DNA from: Brassica napus | Lineage: Eukaryota; Streptophyta; Magnoliopsida; Brassicales; Brassicaceae | NCBI RefSeq assembly: GCF_020379485.1 | Contig: NC_063452.1 | Span: forward strand, 25,302,770-25,366,769 | DNA: 64,000 nucleotides | Direction: 5' to 3' | Part shown: positions 10,823-23,188 of the stretch, piece after piece | How positions within the stretch are numbered: the first letter of the stretch is position 1 | How the letters are laid out: each line of letters begins with the position of its first letter | Program-made: the position numbers and the translations under genes | Notes under the pieces: model-generated | Databases searched by the model: none | What the model saw: only the letters and a program-made list of their open reading frames with translations | What the model was told of the DNA's origin: nothing

Positions 10823-13722
10823 TCCTACTATATAAAAGAAGCTAAATTGAGAGCTTATAAGGGGTGCCACATGGGCAAAATAATCCCCACCAATCATACT
10901 GCCATGTCACTGGCGGATTGGGCTTTCAATTAAAATTGCAATAAAAGATTTGGGCTTGGTTTTTATTACAAAATTGGCTGCAGCGAGTGGGTTTCAAATT
11001 AAAGTTGCTTTGGTTACAAAATTGGCTACAACGAGTGGGCTTCGAATTAAAAGAATGATGTTCGAATTAAAATTGCTTTGGTTTGATTACAGCGAGTGGG
11101 CTTCGAATTAAAAAAAACAATCTCGCAGCCCAGCCCATTAATTATGTGTACCTGTTAATTATTCACTAAGAACACGTAAACAAATTGCAATGCATGCAAA
11201 CAATAAGGAATACGTCATTTACGAGTTGCCTTATAATAAAACAAATGCATGCATGAATTGGTTTTTGTCGAGCTGTTAATTATTAGATAGACTTCTAGCT
11301 ATACACGTCTAAATCAAAAACGATTTCACCAAGTTTAACTGGCCCCATAATAATATTCTTCTAGCAAAAAATCATCTTGCATTCCCTAAGAAGTAAATAA
11401 CATATATTCTGCCATTAATACAAAAAACAAAGGATATGGAAACAAAACCATAATGTTAATCAAAATATATATTCAAGCTTTGACTCTAAGCTCACCATAA
11501 CATTTATCCATCGTTTCTCCCTCTGCAGAAAATCAGTTTAAGTTATTCAACCTAATCAGTGTAAGCTATTCAAACGATTAGTCTATAGTATTGGTATTCC
11601 GTTTAAGTTATCAACATCTGCACGTAGATACAAAATCCCACGAGAAAACCTCCTAACGTCATTTGGTAAGAAATCGTCTACGATCAACCAGCTCTACCCC
11701 TTCGTTGCAAAAGCCAATTAGGTAACCTTTTTTTTTGGTGGTCGATCTGAACAATCATTTTAATATTCTTCATTTTGTTTAAGGAAGTGCTGATCTCAAC
11801 ACCATGGTCAAATCAACATCCAGAGATCCTCTCCTTCTAGGAGGTATTTTATATTGACAAGTTCCTTTTTGAATCAAAAAAATATTAGTATTGATATATT
11901 AATTTAATACTTAAATCTAAGGTAGATTTTCTTTCAGATAGTAGTGATTTTTTGTATTTAAAAATACAAACTATGAACCGTATTAATTTTACAACCACAT
12001 ATTTATATTATACATTTTTAAAATAAAACATCATTAGTATTTATTATTCAACCAATAATAAAATATAATGTATACTAAATAACTGATTTGACATAGTGTT
12101 GACATTACTTCTTAGAGTTCCTTTTTATTATATTTAAATCCAACAAAATAATTAAAAATTAACACTTCCAAATACTCATGCTACGTCTTTTTGATGGGCA
12201 ATAAAAAACAAACAAACAAACTATCTTCACTTCAAAAATCTAATTTTTAAAAATTAAATTAAATTGTGGTCACTCCAAATACATATTCTTTAATTATATT
12301 AAATTAAATGAAAGAAATCCATTTTTTTTAAAACAAACAAATTATAACTATGTTCACTTTAAAAAATTAAAAAAAAAAGTGAATAAAAAATAAATCACAC
12401 TCTAATCTGCGCAAATCATGCAGCCGAAGATCACAATAACCGGAGCAACAACCTTGGACCACAACCAATAATCGCTAGGACCATTAGGATGTGGCTCATC
12501 ACAAATCACAAAAACAAAAATGCTTTCCTATGAATAACTTTCATTTGTCTTGACATCCAGGTTTGTCTAAAAAATACTATGTTTTTAGTCTTTCCAACTA
12601 CATATGAAATGATTGCTTTAAACCACTCAACAGGAACAGAAAATAGAAGGGAGGGTGCCTATTTCTACGTCGGACAAAATGTACCAACGGTTCGAAGAAG
12701 AAAAAATTTATCACATTAGATATTTTAATCTCCTTTCCAATAACCAACGGTACAGTCTTACAGTTCAACCCTACATAATCAATATCAATGAGAAAACAAT
12801 TATTACACAGATTGAAGAAAACATTCCACCAATACCTTCATACATATTCCGGCCCCAACGCTACCCCCAATTGATCAGCTTAGCAAGTGCAATCAATTTC
12901 CTCCCAGGTAAAAAAAAACCATTACCGGGGTCTCGCAAACAAATAAATTATCTTTTTCCTCACTATAAAAAAATATTATCAGAGATGTTGTTGGTCGAAT
13001 ATGCCTCATCCAAGGAAGTGATTTATATAACAAGAACACATATTCTAAGATCATCATTGGATTGCGTTTACACATGTACTAACACTTTATTAAATAATAT
13101 TTATTTTAACTAATAAATATATAATACAATTATTTTTAGTAGATCCAAAATGGTACGTCTAACTATCTGGGACAATGAGACGTCAAATTTCAGGGAGCTA
13201 AATCACATATCTACCAGAAAAACCCAAATCGTAATCATCACAAGTATCATTCCACGGTTACATGAAGGTAATAAACTAAACATAATATTTACGTCAAAAT
13301 AAATGCTTACAAATATTTCACTTTTACAGGAAAACTATCACTCACAACCACACCTGGATCGCGCTTTTACTTCGACACCGACATTGATATCATACAACGC
13401 TTCCAAAAGAAGAATAAACTGCTATACTAAGCTTGAAGCCATAACTCCACATGGGATGAACAACAAGACATCAAACGACACCGGTCAACTGTTTTAAAAT
13501 TTAAATTACTGCTTTATACGTCAATTAAAAATGTCTACTCATATACTCTTTTATCCTAAAAAAATTGTTTGCTCAACCTAATATATTATTCAAATTTACT
13601 ATATGGTTCATTCTACAATACACAAACAATAACTTCCAATTTCTAGAACTTAAAAATACCAAAAATTAAAAATTTACTTCAATTGAACATGTTATCCGCG
13701 CTACGCGCGGACCCGGCTCTAG
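10823..13722 (+). mobile_element. Helitron A (2.9 kb) with RPA-like gene relic
   Basis: The 5' end TCCTACTATATAAAAGAAGC follows a host A (10822). The 3' end has the hairpin TCCGCG-CTACG-CGCGGA, then CCCGGCT and CTAG at 13719-13722, followed by a host T. No target duplication is present, as expected for Helitrons. The cargo is an RPA70-like gene fragment at 12640-13497. No Rep/helicase protein is encoded, so it is non-autonomous. Confidence 0.8.
12640..13497 (+). pseudogene. RPA70-like OB-fold protein relic in Helitron A
   Basis: The block 12650-12905 (MPISTSDKMYQRFEEEKIYH..., with YFNLLSNNQRY) resembles the first DNA-binding OB fold of plant replication protein A large-subunit paralogues. 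The block from 13151 (LTIWDNETSNFRE) continues after an intron (GTAATAAAC... to TTACAG at about 13330) into LTTTPGSRFYFDTDIDIIQ, matching the second OB fold. Such RPA-like genes are typical accessory genes of plant Helitrons and would bind single-stranded DNA. The N-terminal exon and the C-terminal zinc domain are absent and the last frame soon stops, so this is a remnant. Confidence 0.72.
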
Positions 13723-13986
13723 TATGTATAATAATCACATAGTTATGATTCATTATTTGTGGTTGAAAACTATAAATCTTCTTAACATTATTTAATTCAA
13801 GATATAATGCAATCTACTTTGCTGTTAGTTTTTATTTTTTATTGTAAAATATACAAATTACATTCATTAATTTTTAAACTCTAAACTCTTGGTAAACCTT
13901 AAACCCTTGAGTATACTCTAACCCTTTGGCTTTACCGGATAAATCATAAACAATAAACTCAAAACTTTTGGATATACCGTAAACAC

Positions 13987-14229
<243 letters not shown>

Positions 14230-14536
14230 CCTATTAATAGTGAGAAAAATGTCTTTATTATTGATTTACAACATTACAATATCGCGAATTCCACAAAAGT
14301 AAAACCAAAAAATTAATTAATAGAAAATTAACAAAAGCCACATCTTAACCAATAGAAGAGTATACTATTGATAACACGTTTCAAAACTTAAACAATGTAA
14401 ATGAGCTTCCGTTCAAACGCATGATTGATTCAATCTCCGCCAAAGATAAACTCTTAATTTGATCTTCTGATAAACTCAAGCCTGAAAGAACATGTAAAAA
14501 TTAATTTGATCTACTGACGTTTTCTTTTGATAAAAA

Positions 14537-14854
14537 CATGATAAGCTAAGAAGTAGAATATTCTTTAATAAATTCTCAATAAATCGTATACTTATAAGGT
14601 AATATTATTTTTGGAATATCTTGTTAATAAAGCTAAATGAGAACATCTCGTGAATAGATTGCACCAGAATTTTGGTTGACAAGTCTCACCATAAATATTA
14701 AGTTTTAAATGCATGATTTTAGGAGAGAAAATATCTTGTCAATTAATTTCGTTTCTCTGACATCTAAAATATTTAGTGAGTATTTAATGAATTAAACAGA
14801 GAAATGATCTCAAAAAGATGTTATTTGAATCGAGAAAACACAAAAGATAAGTAA
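14537..14854. repeat. 318-bp direct repeat, copy 1
   Basis: Starts CATGATAAGCTAAGAAGTA and matches 15745-16062 with only about nine differences. A much more diverged third copy, in the same orientation, is recognisable at about 14887-15110. No coding content. The period and spacing suggest tandem duplication with decay rather than LTRs, because no primer site follows. Confidence 0.85.
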
Positions 14855-15744
14855 AATGCTAGACTTTACTAAAATATTTAGCTTTCACAATAAGCTATGT
14901 AATAGAATGTTCTCAAATTACTTTTAAAAATGTATCTACCTATAAGTTAGGATTATTTATGGAATATATTGTTACTAAAATTACATTTTAAATATAAAAA
15001 AGAGAATATCTCGGGAGTAGTTTACACTAATGATTTAATTAACAAATCTTGTCCTTAAAGTTTAAATATTAAAGCATGAGATTAAGAAATAAGATATTAT
15101 TTCAGTAGAGAAAATACCATCCTACTATAGATATTTTAAAAATATAATTGATTATTCAATTTTGATGTACAGTAGAGAAAATACCATTCTAAGTGCACAT
15201 CTTTTGCAGGATCGGAATGGTGAACTCTTAGAGGTCTGAAATATGACCACTTCTCTCAAATCATCTCTGAAAAAATATAAAACAAAATCACAATCAGCAA
15301 ACCAAAAAACAAATATGTGTATATATAAGCTTATAATTCTAAACAATAATATAAATCTACAAATCAAAAAAAGAAAAATATTCGCAGCACAAAAAGATGC
15401 TATTGAAATGATTTAGCTGAGAGATGTTATCAAATTGAGTAAAATTTTTTTACCAGATTGAGGAACAAAGATGTTATCGAAATGATATATCAAAGAGGTG
15501 TACAATCAAATCATATATAGCTTCAGTGGAGAAATCGTCATAATAGGGTATCTGCATATATACCAAAAGAAAAATCAGCTCTTATGAAATATAAAAGCTT
15601 AATGTTCTAAAATAAGAAGAAAAAAAAGTTCAGAACATTATTAACATTAAAAGTTCAGAATACAAAGTTCAATTATTTTGTTTCTTCTACTGTGAATGTC
15701 TTATTTATAGTAAATTGGAAGACTTTTCTCATTGATTTAGCTTG

Positions 15745-16062
15745 CATGATAAGCTAAGAAGTAAAATATTCTTTAATAAATTCTCAATAAATCTTATACT
15801 TATAAGGTAATATTATTTTTGGAATATCTTGTTAATAAAGCTAACGGAGAACATCTCGTGAATAGATTGCACCAGAATTTTGGTTGACAAGTCTCACCAT
15901 AAATATTAAGTTTTAAATGCATGATTTTAGGAGAGAAAATATCTTGTCAATTAATTTCGTTTCTCTAACATCTAAAATATTTAGTGAGCATTTAATGAAT
16001 TAAACAGAGAAATGATCGCAAAAAGATGTTCTTTGAATCGAGAAAACACAAAAGTTAAGTAT
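15745..16062. repeat. 318-bp direct repeat, copy 2
   Basis: Second near-identical copy of 14537-14854. Between the copies (14855-15744) the sequence is AT-rich with no gene; two phrases around 15110 and 15170 repeat AGTAGAGAAAATACCAT. Confidence 0.85.
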
Positions 16063-16365
16063 TAAAGTGATTTCATTTTTAGTAGTGTCGATGATTAAAA
16101 TAAATCGAAAAAGAAATTCTAAAAAATCAATCCACAAAATCAAGAGAATTCTTTCCATTTGTAATAAGGAAACTAATTATAACATGTATTAACTAATATT
16201 GTTGCGCAAGTAATGTTAATAGAGGGATTAAATTATTTTTTTCTTTTCAATCAGTATTCAATGTTACTTTCCTTTTATAGGGGATCGATGAATTAAAATA
16301 AATTATTTGATTTGATAAAATGACTTTATATTCTAATATATCTATAGACTACATAAAATAATAAA

Positions 16366-16568
16366 CCAAAATATTTACTTGAATTGATAAAATGACTTTA
16401 TATACCATACTTTCGACAATTAGTTACCATAAATAGTTATTAATAATATTATGTAAGTCATTTCGAATCCAAAATATTTATTTGAATTAATAAAATGGAT
16501 TTATATACCATACTTTCGACAATTAGTTACCATAAATAGTTATTGATAATATTATGTAAGTCATTTGG
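16366..16568. repeat. 103-bp tandem repeat, two units
   Basis: Units start CCAAAATATTTA at 16366 and 16469 and share ATACCATACTTTCGACAATT. A partial third unit precedes at about 16300. The flanks at about 16175-16300 and 16567-16660 also share TATTCAATGTTACTTTCC, so a larger duplicated segment holds the array. Confidence 0.85.
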
Positions 16569-17398
16569 AAAGTGATGTTAATTGGTCATTAAATTATGTT
16601 TTCCCTTGCAATTAGTATTCAATGTTACTTTCCTATTATAGTGGGATCGATGAATTAAATGATATATCGAAATTACAAAATAAGGTAAGTATTTAGAGGG
16701 CTTTCCTTTTTAGTAGTGTCGATGGAAAAAATAAATCAAAAAGAAATTCTAAAAAATATTTAACAATAAACAAATATTCAATATAAAGTAAATTTAATTT
16801 TATTAATAATTTATAACATTCTGTAAATTATTTTAAAATTATGATAAATTTATTCTTTAAACAACGATAAATAATTTAAAAATAATATTAATAAACATGT
16901 TTGAATTTTTTAATATTTAAAATAATTATTATATAATTATATTCGAATACAATTCATCAAGTAGAGTATAAAACAATTATAATTATCTTATATAAAATTT
17001 CGTTCATTATATTTTATAGTTTATAAATATTAAAAGTAATAAATAAAACATTATTAATCTTTCTATAATTTCGAGAATCAGTTTCCATAAATTGTTATTC
17101 TGTAGATTATATGGCAAGTGATGTTAAATGATTTTAGATTTACCTTAAATTTTAGATCAAAATTAAATAAATAAAAGTTTAAAATCATCGACCAATCAAA
17201 TTATAACAATTTTCTTGAAACTTCACCTATGAGCGACACGTCACCAGAAATCACTAAATTGACTTCTCTGGGGATCTTTCTAATATCAATATTTTTTTAA
17301 AAAAACTTACTATTATCCCTACTCGGCGTTAGACATTGGCATCTTGAGTTACCCTCCCTCTCGACATATAAGTAAAAAAAAAGGGACTCACGAGAAAA
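16569..17398. other. AT-rich intergenic sequence, no gene recognised
   Basis: Very AT-rich, with short direct repeats echoing the 16.2-16.6 kb duplication. The end (about 17210-17340) becomes less AT-rich and contains GACACGTCACC, a phrase like those near Helitron 5' ends on the minus strand, but no terminus could be fixed. Confidence 0.4.
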
Positions 17399-17747
17399 AT
17401 GTTACAAATTAGTTAAAAAAAAACAGTTAGTTACCGTAACATAAAAAAAATAGTATCTATAAATACATACACAAGGTAGTAGTCATGAGCACGCAACTCA
17501 AACTCTTTAGTAAGAATACTTTTAACAATGTGTTCGTCTTCTTCAAACAAGTGTGTGTTGTTCCCATGTCTCTTCTTTGCTTGCCTTCTTGTAAGACATA
17601 TAGAAAGTATATATTAGACAGCATATAATTATGCTCTAACGTCTCTATTATTACCGATGTATATTAGCTTCCCTATTTATCTTTGTACTCTAACTATATA
17701 TGTACATCAAGAATGATCAATACAAGTAAGTAATTCCATAACCTAAT
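17399..17747 (+). repeat. Candidate 5' LTR of Copia element 2
   Basis: Lies directly before a primer-binding site and has LTR-like features: a TGTTA start, TATA-like motifs near 17455-17470 and 17690-17700, and T-rich stretches. The boundary is inferred from the primer site only; no second copy is in the window. Confidence 0.5.
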
Positions 17748-17748
17748 A

Positions 17749-17760
17749 TGGTATCAGAGC
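17749..17760 (+). other. Primer-binding site, initiator tRNA-Met
   Basis: TGGTATCAGAGC, identical to the site of Copia element 1, just after the candidate 5' LTR. Confidence 0.9.
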
Positions 17761-17874
17761 ACTAGGCTCCAATTTTTTTTTTCTGCCTCCTTTCCATCGT
17801 CTTCTTCCTCTGCCTCTTAAACCTTATTCTTCTTCTTCTCAATCACGTCAGAATCAACCGCTGAAAGAACCTCA

Positions 17875-18141
17875 GTGTTCAACACACAAGACCCACAGAG
17901 TACACTTCTCTCGGTTAACATGTCAAGTGTAACCAAACTAACACATCTCAACTATGTGATGTGGAGCCGTCAAATCCGAGCGTTACTTGAAGGCCACGAG
18001 CTCCAACACTTCATTGATGATACTAATACGGCTCCACCTTCGACAATTGTAATAGATGGTGTTGCTTCTCCGAATCCAGCACATGCGCCTTGGGGAATTT
18101 CTCTGGTGAAATGGGCGAGCCATCTACTCCTCGTCCCATGA
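17875..18141 (+). pseudogene. Copia gag N-terminal fragment
   Basis: The open frame contains LTHLNYVMWSRQIRALLEGH, the conserved N-terminal gag motif of Copia elements (SVKLTxxNYxxWxxQ type). Near residue 73 similarity stops and the frame ends. The central gag and zinc knuckle are missing, and the next recognisable Copia protein is in another frame, so there is a deletion or recombination junction at about 18090-18100. Confidence 0.8.
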
Positions 18142-18144
18142 ACT

Positions 18145-21100
18145 CGGTTGCGGCTGGAGAAGGGAAGACCTTGGGATTCAGTGGCTGTTCTATCATGAGG
18201 ACTACCTAAGATGAGACAATCAAGAGGTCTGACCTTGATGCTCTCATCAAAGCCCTCAAGGAGAACTCTGGTAGCACACTTGGTTTATCTTTGAATGCCT
18301 CTTATAAACTGTCCAATGCTCTTGTTACAACTTTGAATGCATCTGATAGCTTTAAGCCAGTAGTTATAGATTCTGGAGCTTCTCACCACATGATTAGTGA
18401 TGCTAGGTTAATCAGTAATGTTAAGCCTGCCTTAGGCAATGTTATGATTGCAAATGGCGACAGCATACCAATAAAAGGTGTAGGAAACTTGAAACTATTT
18501 GAGAAATATACTAAAGCATTTTATATGCCATCTTTTGCATCTAATCTATTATCTGTCAAGAAGGTTGCCACTGATCTTAACTGCAAGGTTATTTATTGTC
18601 CTAATGATGTCGTATTTCAGGATATTGAGACTCTTAAGATGATCGGAAAGGGTGCTACTAAAGGGGACTTGTACCTGCTTGAAGACACCACGACTAGATC
18701 ATGTTTACCTTGTGCTTTTAGTTCAATCTCTGTCTTAGAAAATGATGTATTGTGGCATGCTAGGTTAGGCCATCCCCATTCTAGAGCACTAAACCTGTTA
18801 TTGCCTAATGTTTACTTCAAAAATGATGGATGTGAAGCATGTATTCTTGGTAAACATTGCAAGACTGTGTTTCCCAAGTCATCTACTATCTATGAGAAAT
18901 GCTTTGATCTTATACACTCTGATGTCTGGACTGCACCATGCACTTCTAGGGAAAATCATAGATATTTTGTCACCTTCATAGACTAGAAATCTAAATATAC
19001 ATGGCTGACTATGATACCATCTAAAGATAGAGTACTAGATGCATTTATAAACTTCCAGAGCTACATAACTAATCAGTTCAATGTTAAGATCAAAGTATTC
19101 AGGTCAGATAATGGAGGGGAATATACAAGCACAGCTTTCAAATCCCACTTGGCCAAGCATGGAATAAGCCATCAAACCAGCTGCCCTTACACTCCACAAC
19201 AAAATGGTGTAGCTGAGAGGAAAAACCGACATCTGATGGAAGTGGCCAGGTCCATGATGTTCTACACCAACATGCCTAAGAGGTTCTGGAGTGATGCAGT
19301 CATGACAGCATGCTATCTCATCAACCGAACTCCAACAAGAGTCCTTGATGATGCCACACCTTATGAGGTATTGAACAAAAGAAAACCATCTATTGACCAT
19401 TTACGGGTATTTGGGTGCTTGTGCTATGTATTGCAAACAGGTGATCATAGGAACAAACTTGAGGCCAGAAACACAAAGGCAGTGTTCATTGGGTATTCTA
19501 CCACTCAAAAATGTTACAAATGCTACTCTCCAGAGACAAGAAGAGTCTTAGTATCCAGAGAGGTCAAGTTTGTGGAATCTAGAGGCTATTATGAGGAGAA
19601 GAGTTGGGACAATCTCAAGGATCTATCTCAAGGGGCCTCAGATAGGGCAAACAACCTACGGATTATCATGGAGAGCCTAGGTATCATCATGACACCAAAT
19701 GAAAGAACTACTGGTTCAGCAAATAGTTTAGATCAAGCCAATGGTATGGATGCGGCTGAAGAGGCTTCTCATCCTAATCCTGAAGGGGGGAATCAAGAGG
19801 ATTCGTCTACTGGTCAAGAGGAACCACACATGGGTCAAGAGGATCCGCAGACTACTGATCAATAGCAAGAGGTTCATGATCAGGATAAAAGCCAACAACA
19901 AGAGGAATCAGATCAACAAAATGAAGTTGAAGCTGAGATTGTTGGAGAGGTCCAGCCGCTTAGGAGAAGCACAAGGGTGAGAAAGCGTCCATCAAATTGG
20001 AAGTATTTCAACAGTCAAGCAGTAGCCCATCCCACTCAAGCAACTTGCTCCCTTGCTTACTATCCAAGAGATCATCAAGCCTTCATCACCAATATAGATC
20101 AAGAGTATATTCCGAGGACCTATGAGGAGGCAATGGAGATAAATGAATGGAGAGACTCAGTAGATGATGAGGTCAGTGCCATGATCCGAAATGGAACTTG
20201 GTTTGAGAGTGAGCTCCCCAAAGGCAAGAAGGCTGTCACAAGCATGTTACTATTCACTATCAAGTACTTGGCTAATGGGCAACCAGAAAGGAAAAAAACC
20301 AGAATTGTTGCAAGAGGCTACACTCAAGTCTATGGTGAAGATTACCTTGACACCTTTGCACCAGTAGCTAAGCTTCACACGATACGGATTGTACTCTCAT
20401 TGGCTGTGAACTTAGAATGGGATCTGTGGCAAAAGGATGTCAAGAATGCTTTTCTACAAGGAGAGTTAGAAGATGAGGTCTACATGAGACCACCACCTGG
20501 TATGGAACACCTTAGCAAACCAGGAAATGTATTGAGGCTGAAGAAAGCCATCTATGGTTTGAAACAATCACCAAGAGCGTGGTACCACAAACTAAGCACC
20601 ACACTCAATGGAAGATGTTTTGTCAAGTCTGAAGCTGATCATACCCTATTCACCCTCACTAGCCAGCAAGGAATCATTGTCATTCTCATCTATGTTGATG
20701 ACATTATCATCACAGGCAGTGACAAAAAAGGGATCATCTCGACCTTAAGGCTTCATTTGATATCAAGGACTTGGGAGAGCTCAAATACTTCCTAGGGATC
20801 GAGATGTGTAGGTCTAAGGAAGGGTTGTTTCTATCTCAAAGGAAATACACCCTTGACTTACTAAATGAGGCTGGAGATCTTGGTGAAAGAGCTGCCAAAA
20901 CACCTCTAGGGGAAGGATACAAAGTGATGCGTGAGGGGGAGATTGAAGACAAGTCATATGAAGATGTAAAGCACTATAGGAGAATGGTGGGAAAACTCAT
21001 TTATCTTACCATTACCCGACCAGATGTATGCTTTGCAGTAAACCAAGTAAGCCAACACATGCAAGCTCCCAAGGTACACCACTGGAACATGGTTGAGAGG

Positions 21101-21643
21101 ATTCTCAGGTACCTAAGAGAGGCACCAGGCCAAGGAGTATGGATGGGATGCAATAGAAGCACTGAGATTGTTGGGTACTGTGATGCGGATTGGGCAGGAG
21201 ATCGAGTTGATAGGAGATCAACTACTGGATATTGTACCTTCATTGGAGGCAATTTGGTAACATGGAAGAGCAAGAAGAAGAAGGTGGTGTCTTGTTCAAG
21301 TGCTGAGGCAGAGTATAGAGCTATGAGGAAGCTCACAAGCGAGTTGATTTAGATCAAGGGACGTCTTAAGGACTTGGGAATTGAAGTTACAACGCCAATC
21401 ACGATGCATTGTGATAACCAGGCTGCTATACACATTGCTAGCAACTCAGTCTTCCATGAAAGGACCAAACATATAGAGGTAGATTGCCACAAAGTGAGAC
21501 AAGCCGTGGAGCAGAAGATCATATTGCCGTGCTACACAAGGAGTGAAGATCAGCTAGCTGATATCTTCACCAAGGCAGCAAGCACTAAGGTATGTGAGTT
21601 CATTCATCCAAAATTGGGACTCATAGACCTATCATGTCAATGA
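18145..21643 (+). pseudogene. Copia pol (protease, integrase, RT, RNase H), nearly intact
   Basis: One frame runs from about 18200 to 20795 with protease IDSGASHHM, the pre-integrase LWHARLGHPH...C..C motif, the integrase PQQNGVAERKNR motif and RT with IYVDDII near 20690. It is interrupted by TAG codons at 18984 and 19863. A frameshift at about 20771-20795 moves to the frame of 20771-21643, carrying RNase H ([28 protein letters not shown]) with one more TAG at 21350. The only lesions after the protease are three TAG codons and one frameshift, so the element decayed recently. The final DQLADIFTK tail is present, showing the C-terminus is complete. Confidence 0.92.
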
Positions 21644-21774
21644 TCTCTCCTTCATGAAGTGTTCGACTCTTTTTCCTTGACTTGGGTTTTCTCCCAAAGG
21701 GTTTTACCTAGTTGAGGTTTTAATGAGGGAATACTTCATGGCTTCCAAGCTTGACTTGTTCCACATGTTCAAGC

Positions 21775-22175
21775 TTGAGGAGGAGTGTTGACATGAAGCA
21801 GAATTAAGCTGTTAGACTTGAGAATTAAGCTGCTAGACTTGAAAATACTTATAAGGTTTTATAAGGTTTTATAAAGGTCTTATAAGGTTTTATAAGGTTT
21901 TATAAAAGTTTTATAAGGCTTTATAAGAAGCACCAGACTTGAGTTTAGAAACAAAAGACCAGACTTGAGAAGCAAAGAAGAAGAAGAAGAGAGAATGAGA
22001 CCGTTGAATATTTTAAACAATAAATATTTTATTGTATTGTGTACTGAGACAACTTGCCTTTAAAAGACTTGTATCCAGATCCACAATTTGAATTCAAGGG
22101 AATAGAGTTTCTCTCATATCTACTTTCTCTCTCTTTTCTTCAATGTTTTTCATCTACGTCTCTTTATCCTCACAT
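21775..22175 (+). repeat. Polypurine tract and 3' LTR of Copia element 2
   Basis: TTGAGGAGGAG (21775-21785) directly precedes TGTTGACATGAAG, a usual Copia LTR start. Inside are repeated TTATAAGGTTT units (21849-21925). The 3' limit near 22175 (CA after TCTTTATCCT) is a guess because no matching 5' copy exists here. Confidence 0.65.
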
Positions 22176-22258
22176 TTTTTCTGGATACTATTCCCTTTTC
22201 TTTATTCATATAAATTATTGTTAAAATTTAATTTAAAAAATGAATGTTTTGGACGCAG

Positions 22259-22828
22259 AAAAAGCACTACTCGTTCATAAGGTGCGTTGAAAACGACACG
22301 ACAAAGTGGGAATCATGTTTAAAGAACTCTAGGAGTGAAAAGGCCATCAATGATTGTTACCACAGTGATCTCCCTAAAACGGTAGGACATAAACACACAC
22401 ATATATAACACAATCATATAATCGTAATTTTAACCGTTTTCTTTTTGCTATGCCAGCTCATACTTGGGTATGCAAACATGACTTTGAGTTTGAAACCGCA
22501 ACATAAATACGTACCATGGGTCACACTCAACAGCAAACCACTCGTATAGCTCCTTATAAACTCTTCTTTGCATGAATAATCTATCTACATGCATTTTAGC
22601 ATTTACAGTTTTTAATCAACTGAAAATGTTACTTATCATTGATTGTGTTTTTGGTTTGTGGCGATGCAGAACGCACAAAGTCCTGATGATTTTGTGGCCC
22701 AAATTTGCAAAGCGTACAAAGGAAAGGCTGCTCTCCCAAAACTCTGCAAGTCCTCTGCATTCTCTAAGTCGCTTGAGAGCAAAGTGCTGAAGCTTCAAGT
22801 CTCATATGCTGATGAAGCTAGGAATTAA
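22259..22828 (+). pseudogene. GILT-family thiol reductase, 3' fragment
   Basis: Three exon-like blocks encode the C-terminal half of a plant gamma-interferon-inducible lysosomal thiol reductase-like protein. They are 22259-22380 (HYSFIRCVENDTTKWESC), about 22457-22548 (YANMTLSLKPQHKYVPWVTL) and about 22670-22828 (AQICKAYKGKAALPKLC...VSYADEARN, then TAA). Intron borders are visible at GTAGGACAT and TATGCCAG and before the last block. The family's CxxC active site and signal peptide would lie in the missing 5' exons, cut off by the Copia element whose 3' end is just upstream. The second block runs into a TAG where a donor site is expected. No GILT gene belongs in the recalled A. thaliana order here, so it may be a transposed fragment. 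Confidence 0.75.
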
Positions 22829-23188
22829 CTATCAGATGAATTATTGAACTATGATGCATGGATTCAAGCTTATGTTACTGGAATATAATAAATAAAGATC
22901 TTTTCATATATTTTTATGCCTGCGAGTTGATGAAACTTTTGAATAATTAGTTTTAATTTTTTTTTTGTCAACAATTAGTTTTAATTAAAAACACCTAAAA
23001 TTGAACTATTTTTTGACGGCTACTATTAATTGTTAAAATTATTTCTACAAATAATTAAATATGACATTGAAATGGATACAAGTGTAAAGCAACTCGACAC
23101 TTCACTAACCACACTTTTGAGTCAAGTATTAAAAATTATAATTAAAAATTTGTATATATTAGTTATTTTGGATAATATTTTAGATAAA
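22829..23188. other. Intergenic sequence, nothing recognised
   Basis: AT-rich sequence after the GILT fragment; a poly(T) run followed by GTCAACAATTAGTTTTAATT at about 22953-22990 repeats the phrase before it. Confidence 0.5.

Larger units (their letters stand above)
17399..22175 (+). mobile_element. Ty1/Copia retrotransposon 2, plus strand, possibly chimeric
   Basis: Order: presumed 5' LTR, initiator tRNA-Met primer site (17749), gag fragment, protease, integrase, RT, RNase H (to 21643), polypurine tract (21775-21785) and 3' LTR. The 5' flank (17399-17747) and the presumed 3' LTR (21786 on) show no visible similarity to each other, although LTRs of one element must match. Gag is cut short near 18100. 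The best reading is an element with a 5' end from one Copia family and pol plus 3' end from another. A nested or deleted pair of elements is the alternative. The right edge is not fixed. Confidence 0.85.

Noticed and set aside
14537..16062. Direct repeats as LTRs of a short retrotransposon
   Set aside because: No primer-binding site, polypurine tract or TG...CA ends, and a diverged third copy points to tandem duplication.
14889..17000. CRISPR-like array from repeated AT-rich units
   Set aside because: Plant nuclear DNA; repeat lengths vary, spacers are irregular and no cas genes exist.
19104..19400. Minus-strand open frame within Copia element 2
   Set aside because: It lies antisense to the integrase, which has clear conserved motifs.
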